From contig NZ_CP047654.1 of assembly GCF_030408915.1 (NCBI RefSeq), forward strand, positions 1,674,001-1,738,000: DNA of 64,000 nucleotides, written 5' to 3'. The DNA is from Corynebacterium guangdongense (GTDB taxonomy: Bacteria; Actinomycetota; Actinomycetes; Mycobacteriales; Mycobacteriaceae). Below are positions 8,683-18,735 of this stretch, piece by piece. The position numbers and the translations under genes are program-made. Positions within the stretch are counted from its first letter, which is position 1, and each line of letters opens with the position of its first letter. Under the pieces are notes generated by a model. The model had not been told where the DNA came from, ran no database searches, and saw only the letters and a program-made list of their open reading frames with translations.

Positions 8683-8715
8683 GCAGGCGGCCCCCGTCAA
8701 TCGGGGACCGCCTGC
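8683..8715 (-). terminator. Hairpin after ispG
   Basis: 14-bp arms (one mismatch) with a 5-base loop directly downstream of the ispG stop codon. No T-run follows. Confidence 0.6.
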
Positions 8716-8733
8716 GTGGCGACGTCGGACCGT

Positions 8734-9897
8734 CTAGCCGGTGACCTTGATATCCGCCTTGACGCCCTTGACCGGCTGCAGCCCCTCCTCCTCGATGATG
8801 CGCTCGGCCTCCTCGAGCAGGGTCTCGACGATCTTGGCTTCCGGGACCGACTTGATGACCTCGCCCTTGACGAAGATCTGGCCCTTGCCGTTGCCGGACG
8901 CGACGCCGAGGTCGGCGTCGCGGGCCTCGCCCGGGCCGTTGACGACGCAACCCATGACAGCCACACGCAGGGGGACGTCGAAGCCCTCGAATGCGGCGGT
9001 GACCTCGTCGGCCAGCTTGTACACGTCGACCTGGGCGCGGCCGCAGGACGGGCAGGAGACGATCTCGAAACCGCGCTGACGGAGGTTCAGCGCCTGCAGG
9101 ATCTGGTCGCCGACCTTGATCTCCTCGACCGGGTCGGCGGACAGGGACACTCGGATGGTGTCGCCGATGCCGCGGGAGAGCAGCGCACCGAAGGCGACGG
9201 AGGACTTGATCGTGCCGGCGAACTTCGGACCCGCCTCGGTGACGCCGAGGTGCAGCGGATAATCGCACTGCTCCGCCAGCTGCTGGTAGGCCTGGACCAT
9301 GAGGACCGGGTCGGAGTGCTTGACGGAGATGGCGATGTCGCCGTAGCCGTGCTCCTCAAACAGGCCGGCCTCCCAGAGGGCGGACTCCACCAGCGCCTCC
9401 GGGGTGGCCTTGCCGTTGTACTTGGCCAGGATGCGCTGGTCCAGGGAGCCGCCGTTGACGCCGATCCGGATGGGGATGCCCGCGTCCCCGGCCGCCTTGG
9501 CGACCTCCTTGACGCGGCCGTCGAACTCCTTGATGTTGCCGGGGTTCACGCGCACGGCGGCACAGCCGGCGTCGATGGCGGAGAAAATGTACTTGGGCTG
9601 GAAGTGGATGTCGGCGATGACCGGGATCGGCGACTTGGCCGCGATGGCGGTCAGCGCCTCCGCGTCCACCGGCTTGGGCACGGCCACCCGGACCATGTCG
9701 CAGCCGGCGGTGGTCAGCTGGGCGATCTGCTGCAGCGTCGAGTTGATGTCATGCGTCTTGGTGTTGGTCATCGACTGCACCGAGACCTGGTGGTCAGAAC
9801 CGACGCCGACGTTACCGACCATGAGCTGGCGGGTCTTGCGGCGCGGCGCAATCACCGGCGCGACGTCCGGAAGGCCTAGTCCGATCGGTTCTGCCAT
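8734..9897 (-). CDS. ispG: 4-hydroxy-3-methylbut-2-en-1-yl diphosphate synthase
   Basis: Penultimate step of the MEP isoprenoid pathway: converts methylerythritol cyclodiphosphate to HMBPP with a [4Fe-4S] cluster. The ~387-residue product starts with the TIM-barrel motif ([21 protein letters not shown]) and ends with the cluster-binding domain: SCPSCGR plus [10 protein letters not shown] provide the three cysteines and the conserved glutamate. AAAGGAG is 8 bases before the ATG at 9897, which rejects the longer open frame to 9954. A TAGAAT -10-like hexamer lies near 9993-9998. It shares the neighbourhood with dxr, another MEP gene, and rseP between them. Confidence 0.97.
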   Translation of the reverse strand: MAEPIGLGLPDVAPVIAPRRKTRQLMVGNVGVGSDHQVSVQSMTNTKTHDINSTLQQIAQLTTAGCDMVRVAVPKPVDAEALTAIAAKSPIPVIADIHFQPKYIFSAIDAGCAAVRVNPGNIKEFDGRVKEVAKAAGDAGIPIRIGVNGGSLDQRILAKYNGKATPEALVESALWEAGLFEEHGYGDIAISVKHSDPVLMVQAYQQLAEQCDYPLHLGVTEAGPKFAGTIKSSVAFGALLSRGIGDTIRVSLSADPVEEIKVGDQILQALNLRQRGFEIVSCPSCGRAQVDVYKLADEVTAAFEGFDVPLRVAVMGCVVNGPGEARDADLGVASGNGKGQIFVKGEVIKSVPEAKIVETLLEEAERIIEEEGLQPVKGVKADIKVTG

Positions 9898-9992
9898 GGG
9901 AGCTCCTTTGTACGAACGAGTGTCGATGGTCGCCGCCCCCTGCCCCCGGGGCACCGAGGGCGCCGGGGACGGGACAACGTCATTGCCGCCTC

Positions 9993-9998
9993 ATTCTA
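9993..9998 (-). promoter_or_regulatory. Putative -10 element for ispG (TAGAAT)
   Basis: TAGAAT on the minus strand about 95 bases before the ispG start fits TANNNT. No clear -35 is visible. The region between ispG and rseP otherwise contains only GC-rich non-coding sequence. Confidence 0.4.
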
Positions 9999-10142
9999 GT
10001 GGGCGGCGGGGGTGGGCGGGCACCGGCGCACGGACCCGTGCCCGCCTGAGGTACCCGCCTACCCTATCACCGAATTAACACGGGTAAAAGACGGTTATTT
10101 CGGGACTTTTTGGCCCGCCCCAGGGACCGGAACCTGTCGGCC

Positions 10143-11342
10143 TCACCCACCGAAAAGTCGGACCGGGTTGACCACGTCAGCGACGAGCACGAGACCGCCG
10201 ACCGTCATCAGCATGAAGACCATCGTCATCGTCAGGGGCATGAGGCGCTCGTAGTTGGCGGGGCCGCCCGGGGCCAGTCCCCGCAGGCGACGGAAGAAGT
10301 CACGGATCCTCTCGTAGATGACCACCGCGATGTGGCCGCCGTCGAGCGGCGGCAGCGGGACCAGGTTGAAGAGGCCGAGGAAGAAGTTGAGGGAAGCGAG
10401 CATCATGAAGAAGGCCGGCCACAGCCTGGCCTCGACCAGCTCCCCGCCCACCCGGGAGGCGCCCACGACGCTCATCGGCCCCTCCGGGTCGCGCTCGGCG
10501 CCGAAGATGGCCGCGGCCACCGAGGGAATCTTCAGGGGCAGCTCGATCACGCCCCGGGCCGTCGCCCGCAGCAGCTCACCGGTGTAGGCGAAGGTGGCCG
10601 GCACCGCCTCCAGCGGACCGAATTTCCGCACCGTGCTGGCGGACTGCAGGCCCACCGAACCCGCCTCCACCGTCTCCCCGGACTCGGTGTAGCGGATGAC
10701 GGTCTCGAGCTCGACGGCGACCTTGCGCACGTCCCCGTCACGCTCCACGCTCAGCACGACGGTGTCACCGGGCCGGGCCTGGACGCGGTCACGAAGGTCG
10801 AGGAAGTCCACCACCGGCTCACCGTCCAGGGCGAGGATGCGATCGCCCGGTCGGACGCCCGCCGCCGCGGCGGGGCCGGCGCCGACGCACTCGGCGAGGG
10901 TGCCGTCGGGGTTCTGGTCGGCGCTGCAGACGGTCTCACCGACGACCGGGGTCGTGTCCGGGTCAGGGATACCGCTGGCCACGGCGACGCCGTAGATGAT
11001 GGACAGGCCGAGGGCGAAGTTGACGATCACGCCCCCCGAGAGCACGAGGATGCGCTGCCAGGCCGGCCTGGTGCGCATCGCGTGCGGGGCCTCCTCCTCG
11101 GTCACCTCGTCCAGGGCCGTCATGCCCGCGATCTCGCAGTAGCCGCCGAAGGGAACCGCGGCGACGCCGTACTCGGTGTGTCCCTTCTTTACCGACCAGA
11201 GCTTCGGGCCGAAGCCGACGAAGAAGCGACGCACCCGCATCCCGAAGGCCCGGGCGGTGAGCATGTGGCCCGCCTCGTGCAGCGCGATCGTGATGGCGAT
11301 GCCGAGCGCGAAAAGCAGCACTCCGATCAGGTAAGCGCCCAC
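10143..11342 (-). CDS. rseP: Site-2 intramembrane zinc metalloprotease (RseP/Rip1 family)
   Basis: Cuts transmembrane anti-sigma factors or other membrane proteins inside the bilayer. About 399 residues: the first helix carries HEAGH (zinc ligands, about 22-26), followed by VPFGGYCEIAGM, a PDZ domain (about 150-240, with GVRPGDRILALDG), and the third zinc ligand in NLVPLPPLDGGH near 345. The last helix is at the C-terminus. GGGGAGGAG is 7 bases before the GTG at 11342 but only about one base before the GTG at 11348, so 11342 is the likely start. The gene sits between dxr and ispG, a conserved actinobacterial order. Its target here is unknown. Confidence 0.95.
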   Translation of the reverse strand: MGAYLIGVLLFALGIAITIALHEAGHMLTARAFGMRVRRFFVGFGPKLWSVKKGHTEYGVAAVPFGGYCEIAGMTALDEVTEEEAPHAMRTRPAWQRILVLSGGVIVNFALGLSIIYGVAVASGIPDPDTTPVVGETVCSADQNPDGTLAECVGAGPAAAAGVRPGDRILALDGEPVVDFLDLRDRVQARPGDTVVLSVERDGDVRKVAVELETVIRYTESGETVEAGSVGLQSASTVRKFGPLEAVPATFAYTGELLRATARGVIELPLKIPSVAAAIFGAERDPEGPMSVVGASRVGGELVEARLWPAFFMMLASLNFFLGLFNLVPLPPLDGGHIAVVIYERIRDFFRRLRGLAPGGPANYERLMPLTMTMVFMLMTVGGLVLVADVVNPVRLFGG

Positions 11343-11381
11343 CGGCACTCCTCCCCAGTTGTTGTCCTAACCCACCCTGCC

Positions 11382-12587
11382 CTAGCGGGCGAGGCCGTCG
11401 ATCAGCGTGTTGGCGCGGGCGCGGGCCTCGGTCTCCACCGTCAGGATGTCGTCGACGCTTGAGGGTACACCCGCGAACTCCCCGGCCCCGGACAGGACCT
11501 CGGCGACCACGTCGACGATCTGGGGGAAACGGATCCGGCCGGCGAGGAAGGCGGCGGCGGCCTCCTCGTTTGCCGCGTTATAGACCGCGGGTCGCGTCCC
11601 CCGGGCGGCGGCCACCTCACGGGCGAGCTGGACGGCGGGGAAAGCGGCGTCGTCGAGCGGCTCAAAGGTCCAGGACATGGACTCGGCGAAGTCCAGCGCG
11701 TGCTGGGCCTTCGGGACCCGGTGCGGCCACGCCAGGGCGTGGGCGATCGGCAACTTCATCGACGGCGGGGAGGCCTGGGCGATGGTTCCCCCGTCGACGA
11801 AGGTGACCATCGAGTGGATGATCGACTGCGGGTGGACCGTGACGTCGATGAGAGCCGGGGACATGCCGAAGAGCAGACTCGCCTCGATGAGCTCGAGTCC
11901 CTTGTTGACCATCGTGGCGGAGTTCAGGGTGTTCATCTGGCCCATCGACCAGGTCGGGTGCTGTGCCGCCTGCGCCGGGGTGACGTCCCACATCTGTTCG
12001 CGGGTCCGACCCCGGAAAGGCCCGCCGGAGGCGGTGAGCACCAGCCGGGCGACCTCGTCGGCGGCGCCGGAGCGCAGGCACTGGGCCATCGCGGAGTGCT
12101 CGGAATCGACGGGGACGATCTGGCCTGGCGTCGCGCGCGCCATCACCAGGTCGCCGCCCGCGACGAGGGATTCCTTATTGGCCAGCGCCAGGGTGGCGCC
12201 CTTGTCGATGGTGGCCAGCGTGGCCGCCAGGCCCAGGGAACCGACCAGCGCGTTGAGGACGGTGTCCGTCTCAGTGGCCTCGACGAGTTCCCGCGCTGCG
12301 TCCGGGCCGGAGATGACGAGCCCGCCGAGCGCCGCCGACACCTCGGCCGCGGCCGCGGCACCGGCCACGGCCACCTGGGCCGGGGCCAGCCGGAGTGTCC
12401 GGGCCTGCTCGATCACCAGCGCGGGGTCGGAGCCGCCGGCGGCGATGCCGACGACAAGGAAGCGGTCCGGGTTGTCGGCGATGACCTCGAGCGCCTGCGT
12501 GCCAATCGACCCGGTGGAACCGAGGATCAGGACGCGCACGGGCGTGGCGGGGGTGGGGGCGGCGGAAGTGTCGGTGGTGTCAGTCAC
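11382..12587 (-). CDS. dxr: 1-deoxy-D-xylulose 5-phosphate reductoisomerase
   Basis: NADPH-dependent rearrangement and reduction of DXP to MEP, the committed step of the MEP pathway and target of fosmidomycin. The product of ~401 residues has the NADPH motif [15 protein letters not shown], then the metal/substrate loop VDSEHSAM and [33 protein letters not shown], and [10 protein letters not shown]. The start is uncertain: GTG at 12587 or 12593, or a TTG at 12620; none has a strong ribosome binding site. A short Thr/Ala/Pro-rich lead precedes the Rossmann fold. Followed by rseP 39 bases downstream on the same strand, so likely an operon. Confidence 0.96.
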   Translation of the reverse strand: MTDTTDTSAAPTPATPVRVLILGSTGSIGTQALEVIADNPDRFLVVGIAAGGSDPALVIEQARTLRLAPAQVAVAGAAAAAEVSAALGGLVISGPDAARELVEATETDTVLNALVGSLGLAATLATIDKGATLALANKESLVAGGDLVMARATPGQIVPVDSEHSAMAQCLRSGAADEVARLVLTASGGPFRGRTREQMWDVTPAQAAQHPTWSMGQMNTLNSATMVNKGLELIEASLLFGMSPALIDVTVHPQSIIHSMVTFVDGGTIAQASPPSMKLPIAHALAWPHRVPKAQHALDFAESMSWTFEPLDDAAFPAVQLAREVAAARGTRPAVYNAANEEAAAAFLAGRIRFPQIVDVVAEVLSGAGEFAGVPSSVDDILTVETEARARANTLIDGLAR

Positions 12588-12780
12588 TCCCACATTGTGG
12601 CATGCCTGGTAGAGCGACAATGAATCAATCTTCCGGTTGAACCTGAGGGGGTGAGGAGAGTCCGAATCGGACCCCGGAGTATGTAAAGATGAGTAACAAC
12701 TATCGATGCGACTGCCCTACCGCCCGCTCCGGGCTGGGCCCCTGACCGTGTCGCGAGCGCTAAGTGCTAAGGAGTTTGAC

Positions 12781-13257
12781 GTGGCCACCTCCCACAAGAA
12801 GGAACACGAAGTCTACAACGGCGTCTCCACCGCGGACGTCCCGAACGCGGCCTGGGGCTGGAGCGCACTGCCGCGCACCGCCGTCCAGATCGCCGGCTGG
12901 GTGTCCGTGCTGATCATGCTCGCGTTCCACTTCGGCAACCACCAGGGTCACGTCGAGACCATCTGGTTGCTGGTGCTGACCGGCCTGCTCGTCATCGGCC
13001 TGCTCCTGCACGCCTTCGAGCCGAAGCTGTCCACCGTGCGCACCCTGACCTCCCACAACAAGCCGGTCGGTCACGTCGAGCCGGACTGGGCCTACGACCA
13101 GAAGACGCTCTCCGGCGCGTACACCAACCTGACCGACGGCCAGCTGCGTGCCCTGAACATCGACCCGGCCCGCGTCCAGCACCTGCGCATCACCGAGGGC
13201 GGCTCCGCCGGCCGTCACTCCCTGCAGACCGGCTCCACCGCGTCCCAGGCCCTCTAA
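12781..13257 (+). CDS. DUF2631 membrane protein
   Basis: 158 residues. A hydrophilic N-terminus (ATSHKKEHEVYNG) precedes two hydrophobic helices at about 37-55 and 60-80. The C-terminus is soluble, with LTDGQLRALNIDPARVQHLRITEGGSAGRHS. This matches the actinobacterial DUF2631 family as I know it; the function is unknown. The GTG start at 12781 is set by AAGGAG 6-7 bases upstream; the open frame continues upstream to 12706 but lacks support. Transcribed divergently from dxr and closed by a strong terminator shared with rlmN. Confidence 0.85.
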   Translation: MATSHKKEHEVYNGVSTADVPNAAWGWSALPRTAVQIAGWVSVLIMLAFHFGNHQGHVETIWLLVLTGLLVIGLLLHAFEPKLSTVRTLTSHNKPVGHVEPDWAYDQKTLSGAYTNLTDGQLRALNIDPARVQHLRITEGGSAGRHSLQTGSTASQAL

Positions 13258-13344
13258 GCCAGGCACTTTGATCTGTCCCGCCGCCCCGTCGGCGGGTCCG
13301 CTGTTTTCCGGCTTGTCGACGCCCCGACCCGCCGACAACGCACC

Positions 13345-13377
13345 GGCGCCGCTCCCCCGTCTCTGGGGAGCGGCGCC
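13345..13377. terminator. Bidirectional terminator between the DUF2631 gene and rlmN
   Basis: Perfect 13-bp GC-rich stem (GGCGCCGCTCCCC and complement) with a 7-base loop, followed by TTCCTC on the plus strand. It lies between convergent genes. Confidence 0.85.
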
Positions 13378-13400
13378 TTCCTCATGTGGCTGGCCCGCTG

Positions 13401-14507
13401 TCAGCCGACGGCGTTCTCCTCGGCCGCCAGCTGGCCGCAGGCGGCCGCGATCTCCTGGCCCTTGGTGTCCCGCACGGTGCAGGTGACTCCTTGGGCGCGG
13501 ACGCGGCGGACGAACTCGTCCTGACGCTCCTTCGGCGCGGCGTCCCACTGGGAGCCCGGGGTCGGGTTCAGCGGGATGAGGTTGACGTGGACGAGGTGGC
13601 CGAGCGCCTGACGCAGCTTGCGGCCGAGCATGTCGGCGCGGAAGTCCTGATCGTTGATGTCGCGGATGAGCGCGTACTCGATGGAGACGCGTCGACCGGT
13701 CTTCTCGACGTAGTACTTGGCCGCGTCCAACACCTCCTCGACGGAGAAGCGGGTGTTGATCGGCACGAGCGTGTCACGCAGCTCGTCGTCCGGGGTGTGC
13801 AGGGAGATCGCCAGGGTGACCGGAATGCCCTCGTCAGCCAGGAGCCGGATCTGCGGCGCGAGGCCGACCGTGGAAACGGTGACGTTGCGTGCAGAGATTC
13901 CGAAGCCGTGCGGGGCCGGACTGGTGATCTGGCGGACGGTCGAGATCATGCGCTTATAGTTGGCCATCGGCTCCCCCATGCCCATGAAGACCACGTTGGA
14001 CAGGCGTCCGCCCTCCGCATGCATCGTGGCGGCGGCGTGGCGGACCTGCTCGACCATCTCGCCCATGGAGAGGTTGCGGTCCAGGCCGCTCTGCCCGGTG
14101 GCGCAGAACGGACAGTTCATGCCGCAGCCGGCCTGGGAGGAGATGCACAGGGTGGCGCGCTCCGGATAACGCATGAGGACGGACTCGAGCAGGGTGCCGT
14201 CGTTGAGGCGCCACAGGGCCTTGGTGGTGTGCCCGTCATCGGTGGCGTGCTCCCGGACCGGGTCCATGAGCACGGGGAACATCTTCTCGGCGACCTCGGT
14301 GCGCGCGGCGGCGGGGAGATCCGACATCGTCGACGGGTCCGCCTCGTAGCGCTGGTAGTAGTGCTTGGCGATTTGGTTGGCGCGGAACTTGGGCAGGCCC
14401 ATCTCACCGAGCAGCTCTACGCGCTGGTCCTCGGTGTAGTCGGCGAAGTGCTTCTCCGGCATGCCGTGCTTGGGCGCGGTGAATTGAAGTTTTACTGGTT
14501 CAGCCAT
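13401..14507 (-). CDS. rlmN: 23S rRNA (adenine2503-C2)-methyltransferase
   Basis: Radical SAM enzyme that methylates C2 of A2503 in 23S rRNA (and A37 of some tRNAs). About 368 residues with the cluster motif [11 protein letters not shown] (CxxxCxxC), GMGEPMANY, and SLHTPDD. Cysteines near the C-terminus ([18 protein letters not shown]) include the methyl-carrying Cys of this family. The start at 14507 (AEPVKLQ) is preferred over ATG 14519, because the GGGAGG ribosome binding site abuts 14519 with no spacing; the 12-base spacing to 14507 is long but acceptable. No sign of cfr-type resistance features. Confidence 0.95.
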   Translation of the reverse strand: MAEPVKLQFTAPKHGMPEKHFADYTEDQRVELLGEMGLPKFRANQIAKHYYQRYEADPSTMSDLPAAARTEVAEKMFPVLMDPVREHATDDGHTTKALWRLNDGTLLESVLMRYPERATLCISSQAGCGMNCPFCATGQSGLDRNLSMGEMVEQVRHAAATMHAEGGRLSNVVFMGMGEPMANYKRMISTVRQITSPAPHGFGISARNVTVSTVGLAPQIRLLADEGIPVTLAISLHTPDDELRDTLVPINTRFSVEEVLDAAKYYVEKTGRRVSIEYALIRDINDQDFRADMLGRKLRQALGHLVHVNLIPLNPTPGSQWDAAPKERQDEFVRRVRAQGVTCTVRDTKGQEIAAACGQLAAEENAVG

Positions 14508-14604
14508 AACAGGGTTCATCCTCCCACGTGGGGGTGGTCGTTATCGAATCGTTGGGCCTCGTCACGGCCGGAGGTGATGCACGCCTGAGCCTACAACGGC
14601 TTAA

Positions 14605-15093
14605 ATGGAGCGCATGAACCGCGACAGTCGCTACCCCGATCAACCCGAACGAGACGGATCTGATTCCTTCGGCACGGAATCCTTCACCGAGGGCTACGAA
14701 CCGAACGACACTTTCGCCGACGGTGCCCAGATGCCTTTCCCCGGATCCGAGCCCGCCCCGGTCGAGCAGCCGAGCCGGGACCTCGCGCCGCACCCGGCGC
14801 CGGTGGAGCCGCCGGTGGAGCCGGCCACCGAAAAAGCGCCCAAGGTCAAGGGGTCCGTGGCGGCTGGCACCTGGGCCGCCCTCATCCTCGGGGCCATCCT
14901 CCTGATCCTGCTGCTGGTGTTCATCCTCCAGAACCAGGAGCAGGTGGACATCAACCTCTTCGCCTGGTCCTTCCAGCTGCCCGCGGGAATCGCCTACCTC
15001 TTCTCCGCGATCGCCGGGGCGCTGATCATGGCGCTCGTGGGCGGGCTGCGCATGTTCGAGCTGCGCCGCCAGGTCAAAAAGGCGGCCCATTAG
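14605..15093 (+). CDS. LapA-domain (DUF1049) membrane protein
   Basis: 162 residues. The first ~85 residues are hydrophilic and rich in Pro, Glu and Asp. Two transmembrane helices follow (about 87-110 and 125-148), with FILQNQEQVDINLF between them, which is the LapA/DUF1049 signature; the tail is basic (LRRQVKKAAH). LapA-type proteins act in membrane or lipopolysaccharide assembly in proteobacteria; in actinobacteria the role is unknown. The start is ambiguous between ATG 14605 and ATG 14614; GGAG lies only 3 bases before the second. Converges with cdsA. Confidence 0.8.
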   Translation: MERMNRDSRYPDQPERDGSDSFGTESFTEGYEPNDTFADGAQMPFPGSEPAPVEQPSRDLAPHPAPVEPPVEPATEKAPKVKGSVAAGTWAALILGAILLILLLVFILQNQEQVDINLFAWSFQLPAGIAYLFSAIAGALIMALVGGLRMFELRRQVKKAAH

Positions 15094-15118
15094 CGTCGAC
15101 AGGCCGAGCAGAGAACGA

Positions 15119-15154
15119 AGCGGCCCCGCCGATCGGAGGATCCACGGGGCCGCT
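15119..15154. terminator. Bidirectional terminator between lapA-like gene and cdsA
   Basis: 10-bp perfect stem AGCGGCCCCG/CGGGGCCGCT with a 16-base loop between two convergent genes. Confidence 0.7.
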
Positions 15155-15165
15155 ACCTTCGTGCA

Positions 15166-16128
15166 CTAGGCCATCGGCAAAGCGCCGACGGCGCTGAGCA
15201 GGATCCAGGTGACGACGGCGGAGGGCAGCATGCCGTCCAACCTGTCCATGAGGCCACCGTGCCCGGGCAGGATCTGGGACATGTCCTTGATCCCCACTTC
15301 GCGCTTGAACTGGGACTCCACCAGGTCACCCATGATCGCACTGACGACCAGCGCCAGGCCCAGGATGACGCCGAGCCACCAGCGGTCGTCGAGGAGGAAG
15401 TGGACGGTGAGCGCGCCCACCACGGCACCGCCCACGGCGGAACCCGCCGCCCCCTCCCATGTCTTGGAAGGGCTGATCGCGGGCACCATCGGCCGACGGC
15501 CGAAGAGGACCCCGGCCGTGTAACCGCCGGTGTCGGAGGCGATGACACAGGCCATGAACGTGATGATGTAGAGCCCCGGGGCGACGCCGTGGGAATCGAG
15601 CCTGGAGATCATCGCCGCGAAGGACCCGAAGACCGGAATCCAGGTCAGGACGAACAGCCCGTAGGCCGAGTCCCGGAGATAGTTCTGCGGAGGCGCGTGC
15701 CGGCCGTGATGGAACAGCCGCGAAAACATCAGCACCAGCGCCGAGGCCGCGGCGGCGCCGAGCACGCCGGCCGCGCCGAGTGGCCAGGAAATCCAGACGA
15801 TCACCTGACCGAGCAGAATCATCCGCCACTTCGGCAGCTGGATTCCCCGCTCCCGCAGGCGGGTGAGAACCTCCCACATCGCGGCGGCCATCGCCACGGC
15901 CACGAGCGGGTACCAGGCCCTCGGCCCGATCCACACCGACAGCAGAACCAGCGCGCCGAGGACGACGCTGACCCCGATGGCGACCGGCAGGTTGCGGCCC
16001 GGGTTGATCTCCTTGGCGGGCTTGAGATGGCCGCCTATCTTCGTCAGCCTGGTCAGGCGGGTGACGCGGTCCGTGCCCGGATGGGTGTCTGATTGATCCG
16101 CCACCGGGGAGTCGCTGTCCGGGCTCAA
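15166..16128 (-). CDS. cdsA: Phosphatidate cytidylyltransferase (CDP-diacylglycerol synthase)
   Basis: Makes CDP-diacylglycerol from CTP and phosphatidic acid, the precursor of all phospholipids including phosphatidylinositol. 320 residues with about eight transmembrane helices after a ~45-residue polar N-terminus. The family signature is near the C-terminus: SQFKREVGIKDMSQILPGHG followed by GLMDRLD. SPSKTWEG also matches a conserved loop. It begins with TTG at 16128, well supported by AAGGAGGA 5-6 bases upstream. Follows frr on the same strand with a hairpin between them, as in many actinobacteria. Confidence 0.95.
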   Translation of the reverse strand: MSPDSDSPVADQSDTHPGTDRVTRLTRLTKIGGHLKPAKEINPGRNLPVAIGVSVVLGALVLLSVWIGPRAWYPLVAVAMAAAMWEVLTRLRERGIQLPKWRMILLGQVIVWISWPLGAAGVLGAAAASALVLMFSRLFHHGRHAPPQNYLRDSAYGLFVLTWIPVFGSFAAMISRLDSHGVAPGLYIITFMACVIASDTGGYTAGVLFGRRPMVPAISPSKTWEGAAGSAVGGAVVGALTVHFLLDDRWWLGVILGLALVVSAIMGDLVESQFKREVGIKDMSQILPGHGGLMDRLDGMLPSAVVTWILLSAVGALPMA

Positions 16129-16151
16129 CGGGTCCTCCTTGACATGATTGT

Positions 16152-16175
16152 CCCGCCGGAGGTTTCTCCGGCGGG
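16152..16175 (-). terminator. Hairpin between frr and cdsA
   Basis: Perfect 10-bp stem (CCCGCCGGAG and complement) with a 4-base loop in the 92-bp gap between frr and cdsA. It lacks a T-run, so it may attenuate rather than fully stop transcription into cdsA. Confidence 0.6.
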
Positions 16176-16220
16176 GTGGGCGGGGAGCTCAATGGGGTCA
16201 GTCCCCCACCGATGAAGGTC

Positions 16221-16778
16221 CTAGACCTCCATCAGCTCCTTTTCCTTGAGGGCCACGACCTCGTCGACCTTCTTGACGAAGTCATTGGTGACCTTGTCGA
16301 GCTCCTCCTCACCGGACTTGCCCTCATCCTCGCCGATCTCGCCGTCCTTGACGGCCTTCTTGATCGTGTCCATGCCCTTTCGCCGGATGTTGCGGATGGC
16401 GACCTTGCCCTCCTCCCCCTTGGACTTGGCCAGCTTGACCATGTCCTTACGACGCTCCTCGGTCAGCTGCGGGATGGTCACGCGCAGGACCTGGCCGTCG
16501 TTGGTCGGGTTGACGCCGAGGTCCGAGTTGCGGATGGCGTTCTCGATCTCATTCATGGTGGAGGGGTCATAGGGCTTGACCAGCAGCATGCGCGGCTCGG
16601 GCGCGGTGATCGACGCCATCTGCGGGATCGGGGTCAGCGAACCGTAGAACTCGGCGACCAGGCCGTTGAACATGTTCGGGTTCGCGCGACCGGTGCGGAT
16701 GGTCTGCATATCCTCACGGGTGTGCTCAACGGTGGCGGTCATGGACTGCTTGGCGTTGGCGATGGTGTCCTTGATCAT
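16221..16778 (-). CDS. frr: Ribosome recycling factor
   Basis: Splits the post-termination ribosome together with EF-G. 185 residues, the usual length. Typical motifs are IRTGRANPNMFNGL, VEFYGSLTPIPQMASI-like segment (here AEFYGSLTPIPQM), and the C-terminal DEGKSGEEELDKVTNDFV helix. The ATG at 16778 has AAGGAC 9 bases upstream. Second gene of the pyrH-frr pair, with 141 bp between them. Confidence 0.97.
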   Translation of the reverse strand: MIKDTIANAKQSMTATVEHTREDMQTIRTGRANPNMFNGLVAEFYGSLTPIPQMASITAPEPRMLLVKPYDPSTMNEIENAIRNSDLGVNPTNDGQVLRVTIPQLTEERRKDMVKLAKSKGEEGKVAIRNIRRKGMDTIKKAVKDGEIGEDEGKSGEEELDKVTNDFVKKVDEVVALKEKELMEV

Positions 16779-16919
16779 CTGTTTCGTCCTTAACTCTTGT
16801 GGATGCTCAGTAAGCGGGGTCGGGGCTGGGTCGCACGTGACTCCATCACCCCAGGATACGGCCTCGTCGTCCCGCGCCCGGGTAATGGCGCGAGATCCCG
16901 GGACCGGGCGAGCCCCGTG

Positions 16920-17690
16920 CTAGGAGGCGACCTGGGAGGAGACCAGCGTGCCGATCTGCTCGCCGGCGACGGCGCGGGCGATGTTGCCCTGCTCCAGCAG
17001 GTTGAACACCAGGATCGGCATGTCGTTGTCCATGCACAGGCTGAACGCGGTGGCGTCGGCGACCTTGAGGCCCTGCTCGATGACCTCGCGCGGGGTGATC
17101 CGGTGGTAGAGCTTCGCGTCGGGGTTCGTGCGGGGATCGGAGTCGTAGACGCCGTCGACGGCCTTGGCCAGGAAGAGGACGTCACAGCCGATCTCGAGGG
17201 CACGCTGGGCGGCGGTGGTGTCCGTGGAGAAGTAGGGCATGCCCATGCCTGCGCCGAAGATGACCACGCGGCCCTTCTCCAGGTGCCGGTCGGCACGCAA
17301 CGGCAGGTAGGGCTCGGCGATCTGGGCCATGTTGATGGAGGTCTGCACGCGACAGTCGACGCCCTTCTGCTGGAGGAAGTCCTGCAGTGCCAGGGAGTTC
17401 ATGACGGTGCCGAGCATGCCCATGTAGTCGGAACGGGCACGGTCCATGCCACGCTGCTGCAGCTCTGCGCCACGGAAGAAGTTTCCGCCGCCGATGACCA
17501 CGGCGATCTCGGCGCCGGTGCGGGCGACCTCGGCGATCTGCTCCGCGACATTGTCGACGACGTCCGGGTCGATGCCGACGGTTCCGCCGCCGAACATCTC
17601 ACCGCCCAGTTTGAGCATCACGCGCTTGTAGCCGCGCTGATTGTTGTCCGTGTTGTCCGTGCCGTGATCCTGGTCAGACGGGATGGTCAC
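16920..17690 (-). CDS. pyrH: UMP kinase
   Basis: Phosphorylates UMP to UDP in pyrimidine biosynthesis; hexameric member of the amino acid kinase fold. About 256 residues with [39 protein letters not shown] and [14 protein letters not shown] at 17690 has AAGGAG about 9 bases upstream. The first ~20 residues are a polar, Asp/Asn-rich lead that other UMP kinases lack, so a later start is possible but no ATG/GTG with a ribosome binding site is seen there. Confidence 0.97.
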   Translation of the reverse strand: MTIPSDQDHGTDNTDNNQRGYKRVMLKLGGEMFGGGTVGIDPDVVDNVAEQIAEVARTGAEIAVVIGGGNFFRGAELQQRGMDRARSDYMGMLGTVMNSLALQDFLQQKGVDCRVQTSINMAQIAEPYLPLRADRHLEKGRVVIFGAGMGMPYFSTDTTAAQRALEIGCDVLFLAKAVDGVYDSDPRTNPDAKLYHRITPREVIEQGLKVADATAFSLCMDNDMPILVFNLLEQGNIARAVAGEQIGTLVSSQVAS

Positions 17691-17829
17691 CGTGGGGTCT
17701 CCTTGGGGGGTCGAAAACGTCGGGCCGTTCCGGCGGGCGCCGACCCCCGGGTTCAGGGGCCGCCACGGTGCCGGGGCGCTGCGAGCGGTCGGGATTCATC
17801 GTACCGGTAGGCAGGTCCGAACACACTTA

Positions 17830-17877
17830 TGCCCCGGCGACGCGACCGGCATGAAGCCGGACACACGTCCCGGGGCA
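17830..17877 (-). terminator. Branched hairpin after tsf
   Basis: Outer 8-bp stem TGCCCCGG/CCGGGGCA encloses an inner stem CCGGC/GCCGG; it begins ~30 bases downstream of the tsf stop codon on the minus strand. No T-run. Confidence 0.55.
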
Positions 17878-17907
17878 CTGGGTGTCTACAGCGGGGAGGT
17901 GGCGGGC

Positions 17908-18735
17908 TTAAGCCTGGCCGACCTCGAAGCGCTCGAAGCGGGTGATCTCGATGCCGGCGTCGTCAGCGACCTGCTTGACGGACTTCTTGGAATCGGCGAC
18001 GGAGGCCTGCTCCAGCAGGACGACGTCCTTGTAGAAGCCGTTGAGACGGCCTTCGACGATCTTCGGGATGGCCTGCTCCGGCTTGCCCTCCTCGCGGGTG
18101 ATCTGCTCGGCGACGGAGCGCTCCTTCTCGACGGCCTCAGCCGGGACGTCCTCGCGGGTCAGGTACTGAGCCTTGAGGGCGGCGATCTGCAGAGCGACGT
18201 TGTGGGCGCCTTCGACGGCTGCGTCACCGGAGCCGGTGTAGGCGACCAGGACGCCGACTGCGGGCGGCAGGTCGGCGGAACGCTGGTGCAGGTAGACCTC
18301 GAGGTTCTCGCCCTCGACGGTGACGGCACGGCGCGCCTCGAGCTTCTCGCCGATCTTGGCGGACATCTCGGTCAGGGCCTGCTCGACGGTCTGACCGTCG
18401 ATGTCGGCGGCCAGGAGCTCCTCGGCGGAGTTGGCCTTGACCGCGGCGGCAGCCTCGGCGACCTTGTTGGCGAACTCGATGAACTCGGCGTTCTTGGCGA
18501 CGAAGTCGGTCTCGGAGTTGATCTCGACCATGGTGTTGCCGGAGACGGCGACGAGGCCCTCGAGAGCGTTGCGGTCAGCACGCTTGCCGACGTCCTTGGC
18601 GCCCTGGACACGCAGAATCTCGACGGCCTTGTCGAAATCGCCGCCAGCCTCGTCGAGGGCCTTCTTGCAATCGAGCATGCCTGCACCAGTGGTATCGCGC
18701 AGCTTCTTGACGTCTGCAGCAGTGTAGTTCGCCAT
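17908..18735 (-). CDS. tsf: Elongation factor Ts
   Basis: Guanine nucleotide exchange factor for EF-Tu. 275 residues. The N-terminal UBA-like module has [19 protein letters not shown]; the core has [10 protein letters not shown], the conserved contact to EF-Tu. AAGGAGGA is 10 bases before the ATG at 18735. In many bacteria rpsB and tsf are cotranscribed with a short gap; here 568 bp and a strong terminator separate them, so tsf probably has its own promoter. Confidence 0.97.
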   Translation of the reverse strand: MANYTAADVKKLRDTTGAGMLDCKKALDEAGGDFDKAVEILRVQGAKDVGKRADRNALEGLVAVSGNTMVEINSETDFVAKNAEFIEFANKVAEAAAAVKANSAEELLAADIDGQTVEQALTEMSAKIGEKLEARRAVTVEGENLEVYLHQRSADLPPAVGVLVAYTGSGDAAVEGAHNVALQIAALKAQYLTREDVPAEAVEKERSVAEQITREEGKPEQAIPKIVEGRLNGFYKDVVLLEQASVADSKKSVKQVADDAGIEITRFERFEVGQA